Of a DNA stretch of 11,230 nucleotides, positions 6,791-11,230 are shown piece after piece (the stretch's first letter is position 1; each line of letters starts with the position of its first letter). Position numbers and translations under genes: made by a program. The notes beneath the pieces were generated by a model. The model was not told the origin of the DNA, did not search any database, and saw nothing but the letters and a program-made list of their open reading frames with translations. This DNA comes from an uncultured Clostridia bacterium (GTDB lineage: Bacteria; Bacillota_I; Bacilli_A; RF39; UBA660): the NCBI GenBank assembly GCA_948433815.1, contig CAOJDZ010000007.1, forward strand, positions 1 to 11,230, read 5' to 3'.

Positions 6791-7486
6791 TTAATTTTCA
6801 TTTAATATAGTTTTGGCCTCTTTTTTAGTTAGATAACCATATTCAACCATTTTATCTATTACTTGTCTTTGTCTTTGTTTTGCCAAGTCTGGATTTTGTG
6901 TTGGAGCATATATTGATGGAGCGTTTGGTATTCCAGCTAGTAGTGTTGCTTCATAGTCAGTTAAATCAATTGGGTTCTTATAGAAGTAACCAAGGCTTGC
7001 TTCTTTTACTGTATAATAACCATCTCCAAAATAACTAGTATTTAAATAAAGTTCTAAAATTTCATCTTTACTTAATTCTTTTTCTAGTTTAAAAGCCATA
7101 AATATTTCAGCAATTTTTCTTTCTATCTTTTTTTCTTGACTAAAATATACATTCTTAGCTAGTTGCTGTGTAATTGTGCTTCCTCCTTCAGCAAAGTTCA
7201 TGTTTTTTATATCATGTACCAAGGCTCTTCCTAAAGATATTACATCTATTCCTTTATGTTTTTTAAATCTATGGTCTTCTATTGAAATGACTGCATTTAA
7301 ATATATTTTGGGCATTTCATTAATATTAGTATAATTTTTCTTACTTTTAATTTCTTCTTTCATCTTATTAATTGGTAAATCATTTAATGCATTTTTGTAC
7401 ATTTTATATCCTTTTCCTAAATATACAAATGATATAAATAATAGTATTAATAAAATTATAGATATTATTTTTAATAGTTTTTTCAT
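6791..7486 (-). CDS. Monofunctional peptidoglycan glycosyltransferase (GT51)
   Basis: A 231-aa GT51 family enzyme without a transpeptidase domain (MtgA/SgtB-like), which polymerises lipid II into glycan strands at the outer face of the cytoplasmic membrane. Residues 5-24 form an N-terminal membrane anchor. The family motifs are in order: ISIEDHRFKKHKGID with the catalytic Glu at 70, EGGSTITQQLAKN (100-112), RKIAEIFMAFKLEKEL with the second active-site Glu at about 127, and ELYLNTSYFGDGYYTV (145-160), then LLAGIPNAPSIYAP. The spacing of the two Glu residues fits the family. The start ATG at 7486 follows a strong AAGGGGGGA site. It lies 14 bases after the cation ATPase gene, on the same strand, so the two are probably cotranscribed. 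No clear terminator follows its stop. Its presence shows that the organism makes a peptidoglycan wall. Confidence 0.93.
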   Translation of the reverse strand: MKKLLKIISIILLILLFISFVYLGKGYKMYKNALNDLPINKMKEEIKSKKNYTNINEMPKIYLNAVISIEDHRFKKHKGIDVISLGRALVHDIKNMNFAEGGSTITQQLAKNVYFSQEKKIERKIAEIFMAFKLEKELSKDEILELYLNTSYFGDGYYTVKEASLGYFYKNPIDLTDYEATLLAGIPNAPSIYAPTQNPDLAKQRQRQVIDKMVEYGYLTKKEAKTILNEN

Positions 7487-7500
7487 AATCCCCCCTTAAG

Positions 7501-9846
7501 TTAGTTTTTAAAAAATATGTTTTCAAAAATTCTATTTAAAAATTTATAGATGAATATTGAACAAGGAAACAATAATATACATATTATAATTGTGTTAAAG
7601 TTTAAAGAAGCTATATCAAAAAAGTCATGTCCAATGTAAGCACAGGAAATAAATCCTATAAGTAAGAATATATATAAACTTATTCTATAAGTGTTAAAAG
7701 GCTTACAGATTTTAAATAGATATATGAATCCAGTCATTGATGTTAATAAAACTGACATTGTACTTGTTAATTCAAATGATAAATTAAGTAGTTTCTGTAG
7801 TATTGTTATTACAATTATATTAAATACTACTGTTAAAGATACTGGTAAACTTTTACCTATTATTTTTTTTAAAAAGTTTCCACTTACAAGTTCATTATTT
7901 GGTTCTAGTGCTAGTATAAATGAAGGTATTCCTATTGTGAACCCAGTTATTAGTGTTAATTGAATTGGAACGAAGAAATATTTAGTGCCTACAAGAATAC
8001 TTAATATTATAAGTAATATAGTATATATAGTTTTTACTAATAGTAAAGATGATGATCTTTCTATATTATTTATTGTTCTTCTTCCTTCTTTTACTACTTT
8101 TGGTAAAGAGTCAAAGTTTGAATCTAATAATACAAGTTCACTTACGTTTCTTGCTGATTCACTACCACTTGCTAGGGCTATACCGCAGTCGCTTGCTTTT
8201 AAGGCTAAACAGTCATTTACTCCGTCTCCTGTCATGGCTACTGTATGTCCACCTTTTTGCAAGTGTTCTACTATTACTTTTTTTTGCGTTGGTGTTACTC
8301 TACCAAATATGTCATAATCTTCTACATTTTCACATAATTCTCTATCTGATAATTCACTTACATCAACGCCTCTTATATCAGTTAGTCCACATTTTCTCGC
8401 TATTTCTAAGACTGTACTTATGCTGTCTCCGCTTATTATTTTTACATCTACGCCTTCTTTTGTGAAGTATTCAATGGTTTTTTTAGCGTTTTTTCTTATT
8501 ATGTCTTCTATTAGAATGTAGGCTAAAGGTTTTAAGTCTTTAGGACTCTTTAATAATTTTTCACTAGAGGCTAGGATTAAGACTCTATAATCACTTTGGT
8601 ATTTTTTTATTTCTTTAATTATTTTTTTATTTTTTGGAAATAAGATTTCAGGTGCTCCTAAATAAAATATATTATCACCTTTAAATTTATATCCTGAGAA
8701 TTTTCTAGTGCTCGAAAACGGAATAGAGTCTGTTAGTTTCCAATCTGGTTCTTCTTTATATTTATCTTTTAAAGCCATTATTGTAGAGTTATTATCAAAT
8801 GTGTTATTTGAAATTTCATTTAAGATTTTATCTATTTTTCTTTTTGATGTTTTTTCATAAGGAATGACTTCTTTTAGTTTCATTTTTCCTTCTGTTAGGG
8901 TTCCTGTTTTGTCTAAGCATATCACATCTACTCTTGCTAGAGTTTCTATAGAGTACAACTTTTGTACTAAGACTTTGTATTTACTTAATCTTATAATACT
9001 TACAGCCATTACTGAACTAGTTAACAATACTAAACCTTCAGGTATCATTCCTGTTAAGGCGGCGACAGTTCCAAATACTGAACTTGTTATGTTAAAGTTA
9101 TTTATCACTAATTGACTTGCGAACATTACTATTCCAATAGGGACTATAAATACTGAGATAATTTTTAGTATTTTTTCAAATGATTCCATTATTATTGAGT
9201 TTGCTTTTTTTACGTATTTTGCACCTTTTGTTATTTCGCCTACATAGTTTTCTTCTCCTATGTGTTCTACTTTAGATAAAGCAACTCCACTTACTATAAA
9301 ACTACCACTTAATATTAAGTCACCTTTCTTTTTTGTGACAGGTTCAGATTCTCCTGTTATGAAGGATTCATTAACTTCTACTTCTCCTTTTAGAATAAAT
9401 GCATCACATACAACTTGGTGACCACTTCTTAGTTTTACTATATCGTCTAGAACAATTTCATCTATATTTTTTTCTTGTTCTTTTCCATCTCTTATTACAG
9501 TTACTTTGGATTCAGAAAGAAGTGATAATCTATCTATTATTTTTTTTGATATTATTTCTTCAACTATACTTATGAAAGAATTAACAAATATTATTCCTAT
9601 AAATAAACAGTTTTTAATTCCTTCATAGATTTGATTACTGAAAAGACCAGCACAAAATACAGACACACCTAATGTTATATTTAACATATTAAAGAAAGTA
9701 AAACAGTTAGATGCGATAATTTCTTTTATAGATTTAGATTTTGGACCACTGTCATAGTTATTTAAATCATCTAATAATCTATTATTTACTTGTTCACTTG
9801 TTAATCCATTATTTATGTCTGGAGTAAATCTTTCTACCTCTTTCAT
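7501..9846 (-). CDS. P-type cation-transporting ATPase, CtpE-like
   Basis: A 781-aa P-type ATPase that moves cations across the cytoplasmic membrane through a phospho-aspartate intermediate. Visible motifs: actuator TGESEPV (about 163), M4 IPEGLVLLTS (about 266), phosphorylation site DKTGTLTEG (Asp at about 309), and hinge TGDGVNDCLALKASDCGIAL (about 537). No N-terminal heavy-metal-binding domain is present. The start GLTSEQVNNRL, the early SNCFTFFNMLNI segment and the IPEGL motif resemble the CtpE/CaxP group, members of which have been tied to calcium, so Ca2+ is a reasonable but unproven substrate. About ten membrane helices are expected: pairs before the actuator, around the PEGL helix, and a C-terminal bundle from about residue 600 onward. 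ATG 9846 follows AGGTGT. The adjoining GT51 gene 14 bases downstream suggests an envelope-related operon. The protein looks full length and intact. Confidence 0.93.
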   Translation of the reverse strand: MKEVERFTPDINNGLTSEQVNNRLLDDLNNYDSGPKSKSIKEIIASNCFTFFNMLNITLGVSVFCAGLFSNQIYEGIKNCLFIGIIFVNSFISIVEEIISKKIIDRLSLLSESKVTVIRDGKEQEKNIDEIVLDDIVKLRSGHQVVCDAFILKGEVEVNESFITGESEPVTKKKGDLILSGSFIVSGVALSKVEHIGEENYVGEITKGAKYVKKANSIIMESFEKILKIISVFIVPIGIVMFASQLVINNFNITSSVFGTVAALTGMIPEGLVLLTSSVMAVSIIRLSKYKVLVQKLYSIETLARVDVICLDKTGTLTEGKMKLKEVIPYEKTSKRKIDKILNEISNNTFDNNSTIMALKDKYKEEPDWKLTDSIPFSSTRKFSGYKFKGDNIFYLGAPEILFPKNKKIIKEIKKYQSDYRVLILASSEKLLKSPKDLKPLAYILIEDIIRKNAKKTIEYFTKEGVDVKIISGDSISTVLEIARKCGLTDIRGVDVSELSDRELCENVEDYDIFGRVTPTQKKVIVEHLQKGGHTVAMTGDGVNDCLALKASDCGIALASGSESARNVSELVLLDSNFDSLPKVVKEGRRTINNIERSSSLLLVKTIYTILLIILSILVGTKYFFVPIQLTLITGFTIGIPSFILALEPNNELVSGNFLKKIIGKSLPVSLTVVFNIIVITILQKLLNLSFELTSTMSVLLTSMTGFIYLFKICKPFNTYRISLYIFLLIGFISCAYIGHDFFDIASLNFNTIIICILLFPCSIFIYKFLNRIFENIFFKN

Positions 9847-9866
9847 ATTACACCTGCTTCATTTGT

Positions 9867-9888
9867 ATTATATCACTAAATAATTAGT
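9867..9888 (-). promoter_or_regulatory. Extended -10 promoter with a small inverted repeat upstream of the ATPase-glycosyltransferase operon
   Basis: On the - strand, TGATATAAT gives an extended -10 (TATAAT at 9872-9867), about 21 bases before the ATPase ATG. No good -35 exists at the normal distance (a TTGTCA lies 23 bases away), which suits an extended -10 promoter. Just upstream, ACTAA (9875-9879) and TTAGT (9884-9888) form a 5-bp inverted repeat around 4 bases that could bind a regulator, though its small AT-rich arms make chance possible. Confidence 0.45.
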
Positions 9889-9959
9889 CTATATATGACA
9901 ATTTTGTAACAATTGATTATATTTTATTTAATTTTACAGTAAAAGTGTGAACAAAAGAA

Positions 9960-10091
9960 AATTAAAACTTACGTATTAATTCATATCCAAAACCTCATGA
10001 GTTTAGTTTCCGACTTCTTTTACTTCGTTACCTACTTTCTCCACAGGCTTATATTCCCCTAGTCGATAGGGTATGTTTTATTTTAATCAGT
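9960..10091 (-). ncRNA. Right-end / omegaRNA (reRNA)-like region of the IS605-type element
   Basis: Immediately after the tnpB-tail stop come about 130 bases without an ORF, with a base composition unlike the flanks and several hairpins. CCCTA TCGAC TAGGG is at 10071-10057. AAACCT CATG AGTTT, with one bulged C, is at 9990-10004, the type of bulged subterminal hairpin found at IS605 ends. A GAAGTCGG stretch lies between them. In TnpB elements the omegaRNA is made from the 3' end of tnpB through the right end, with the guide taken from flanking DNA, so this is the expected position. Identity rests on position and structure, not on a matched covariance model. Confidence 0.5.
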
Positions 10092-10215
10092 TTATTCTGC
10101 TATCATTTTTCTTTCTATTAGTAACCTTATTCCTTCATTTAATATATTTATACTAGCATTTATATCTCTTTCCATCACACTTCCACATTCTCTACATTTA
10201 TATTCTCTTTTTCTA
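10092..10215 (-). pseudogene. tnpB: TnpB C-terminal zinc-ribbon tail (fragment)
   Basis: The frame ending at TAA 10092 reads KREYKCRECGSVMERDINAS, then INILNEGIRLLIERKMIAE. The CxxC half of a zinc ribbon followed by RDINASINIL is the signature end of IS200/IS605 TnpB, the RNA-guided nuclease of these elements. The Asp of RDIN corresponds to the third RuvC catalytic Asp. Only about 40 residues remain; the two earlier RuvC acidic residues and the first zinc-ribbon CxxC are absent. The fragment has no start codon or ribosome binding site of its own. Its first part overlaps the last codons of dinD in a different frame, so the junction is near 10206-10225. It cannot make a nuclease. Confidence 0.8.
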
Positions 10216-11011
10216 TTTCTTTTATAGATTTTTCGGGTGTTGGTAGGGCTTCTGGCATAGTTCCTCCAACTTTTTTTATTGTTTGCCTAACAGCTTGTCC
10301 AACACTATGGTGAATATTACAAGCATCTTGTTCATTATTAATATTTTTATTTTTTAGCACTTCATCTGTTTGAGTAATTCTAAATAGATTAGCACCAAGT
10401 TCAGTGCTTCCCATATAATCAAGGATATCTTCTTTTTTTGGATCTATACCTTTTCTTTTAGCAATATCTTGTGCTGTTTCTCCATTATATAATCCACGAT
10501 ATCCGTAATTATTAAATTTTCCATAATTTTCTACTCCCGCTGCTTTTGCTGTATCAAATAGAAATTTATTTTTATTTTTAACAGTAGTTCTAGTATATAA
10601 TCTTTTTTCATCTTCAGTAAGCTTTGAAAAAGCTTCTTCAGTAAGTTCCATTTTACGAGTTTGTACTGCAAAATAAGTTTGTCCTAAAGCAACTGCTTTT
10701 TTTCTAGAATCTGCATTTTGTACAATTAAGTAGCAGGCATATCTTGATAAATGATAATCTTCTATATTCATTTTAGCATTATTTCCTACGTTTAACACTT
10801 TCCCGACGTTGGCAAAGTGTTCATTTACTTGATTATTACTTATTTCACAAGTTATTTTAGCTTTATCGATTACTTTTTTAAAATTGCCCCATTTTAAGTA
10901 TCCTAAAACTAACATTAACTCTCTGGCTTCCCAATATTCGTTTCCAAATTCGTTAATATGTTTAATATCATCAAAAGTTACTTCTTTATATTCTTGCATT
11001 TCAAATAACAT
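10175..11011 (-). CDS. dinD: DNA damage-inducible protein D (DinD)
   Basis: A 278-aa DinD-like protein; E. coli DinD is 274 aa. It is conserved from the N-terminal segment (FDDIKHINEFGNEYWEAREL, LGYLKWGNFKKVIDKAK) through DYHLSRYACYLIVQNADSRK and ALGQTYFAVQTRKMEL to the C-terminal MPEALPTPEKSIKEIE. The E. coli protein is SOS-induced and has been linked to RecA; the role of Bacillota homologues is less clear and many sit on mobile DNA. ATG 11011 follows AAAGGAGAG with good spacing. Two oddities: that ribosome binding site lies in DNA that reads KFKGEIK, a tnpB-like stretch, in the dinD-adjacent frame, and the last residues (about ENINVENVEV, TGA stop) come from the tnpB zinc-ribbon DNA in another frame. 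No LexA-type box (GAAC-N4-GTTC) is seen upstream. The coding region looks intact. Confidence 0.87.
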   Translation of the reverse strand: MLFEMQEYKEVTFDDIKHINEFGNEYWEARELMLVLGYLKWGNFKKVIDKAKITCEISNNQVNEHFANVGKVLNVGNNAKMNIEDYHLSRYACYLIVQNADSRKKAVALGQTYFAVQTRKMELTEEAFSKLTEDEKRLYTRTTVKNKNKFLFDTAKAAGVENYGKFNNYGYRGLYNGETAQDIAKRKGIDPKKEDILDYMGSTELGANLFRITQTDEVLKNKNINNEQDACNIHHSVGQAVRQTIKKVGGTMPEALPTPEKSIKEIEKENINVENVEV

Positions 11012-11230
11012 TTTTATCTCTCCTTTAAATTTATTTAATTTTTTATTTTTTCTTCTTTTAATTTAGGTAATATTATTTCTTTTTAAGTCCACACTTATAC
11101 TGTTATATGTTTTATCTTTATATGTATTTGTTATATTGTTTGTTCTATAACTTGAGCTTACTCCTTTCTTTTTAAATCTTGGTATTCCTCCTAGTTTTTT
11201 ATAGTATCTTTTAAAACCTTCTTCTAAATT
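11012..11230 (-). pseudogene. tnpB: TnpB middle fragment, frameshifted, continuing beyond window edge
   Basis: From the right edge, one frame reads GFKRYYKKLGGIPRFKKKG, then YRTNNITNTYKDKTYNSISV, ending at TAA 11063. This matches the N-terminal third to middle of IS605 TnpB, where FKRFF..GGYPKFKKKG and FRTNN are conserved. The expected continuation ILPKLKEEKIKN appears in a second frame, which then hits TAA, and NKFKGEIK appears in a third frame directly before dinD. At least two indels therefore separate the pieces, and the gene is decayed. The fragment covers roughly TnpB residues 90-170 by family comparison; the RuvC core that should follow is replaced by dinD. The upstream part, any tnpA and the left end lie outside the window. 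Confidence 0.8.

Larger units (their letters stand above)
9960..11230 (-). mobile_element. IS200/IS605-family (tnpB type) remnant carrying dinD in its interior
   Basis: Three consecutive pieces on one strand define this element: part of the middle of tnpB (11230 to about 11012), a complete dinD (11011-10175), and the tnpB C-terminal tail plus right-end/omegaRNA-like sequence (about 10215 to about 9960). No tnpA and no left end are in the window. The left end would lie beyond the right edge. The right-end boundary is an estimate, placed after the last recognisable noncoding structure. It may be one element whose centre was replaced by dinD, or two related copies flanking dinD that each lost part of tnpB. 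Confidence 0.65.

Noticed and set aside
8049..8465. Leu-rich 138-aa + strand ORF
   Set aside because: It is a shadow of the P-type ATPase on the other strand; it has no ribosome binding site and a low-complexity composition typical of antisense to AT-rich genes.
10884..11066. 60-aa + strand ORF near the right end
   Set aside because: It is antisense to the dinD start and the tnpB remnant; composition and lack of signals mark it as a shadow.
11012..11100. SOS (LexA/DinR) box upstream of dinD
   Set aside because: No GAAC-N4-GTTC-like sequence was found; the region is degraded tnpB coding sequence.
1..11230. Mycoplasma-type code (TGA = Trp)
   Set aside because: The long ORFs are complete with TGG for Trp and need no TGA readthrough, and dinD ends naturally at TGA.
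1..11230. CRISPR array, tRNA or rRNA genes
   Set aside because: No regularly spaced repeats and no tRNA or rRNA-like conserved segments were seen on either strand.

Overview
The window is very AT-rich DNA with short intergenic gaps, clear AGGTGA- or GGAG-type ribosome binding sites, and TAA, TAG or TGA stops with TGG for Trp (standard code 11). The gene content fits an anaerobic, cell-walled, low-GC member of the Bacillota, probably a host-associated Bacilli or Clostridia lineage: pyruvate:ferredoxin oxidoreductase, a GT51 peptidoglycan glycosyltransferase, a SipW/Sec11-like S26B signal peptidase module and IS200/IS605-type TnpB remnants. The species cannot be named from this sequence.

Layout, left to right. 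On the + strand, 1-1259 is the C-terminal two thirds of an ABC exporter half-transporter, closed by a hairpin terminator. Next (1352-2142) is a membrane-anchored regulator-like gene that joins an XRE-type helix-turn-helix to an S26B signal-peptidase-like domain. It is broken by one in-frame stop and one single-base frameshift, which separate the catalytic Ser from the catalytic His. A perfect 16-bp palindrome overlaps its -10 element. The stretch 2143-2414 holds a short imperfect repeat and an orphan small-RNA unit (strong promoter, two stacked hairpins, terminator) with no downstream gene on its strand.

Everything from 2415 to the right edge is on the - strand. In transcription order from the right these are: an IS605-family remnant (11230 to about 9960) in which an intact dinD gene lies between a decayed middle part of tnpB and the tnpB C-terminal zinc-ribbon tail, followed by the right-end/omegaRNA-like region; a CtpE-type P-type cation ATPase and a monofunctional GT51 glycosyltransferase 14 bases apart, a likely operon; a small unknown gene that appears frameshifted (6742-6348) with a good terminator; nifJ (1146 aa), the central carbon enzyme that oxidises pyruvate and reduces ferredoxin; and a 105-aa orphan protein with its own promoter.

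The genes do not form one pathway. The ATPase and glycosyltransferase pair suggests envelope and ion homeostasis, and nifJ is core fermentative metabolism. The two most unusual places are the HTH-S26B fusion and the dinD-in-tnpB chimera, where dinD appears to use tnpB-derived DNA for its ribosome binding site and for its last codons.
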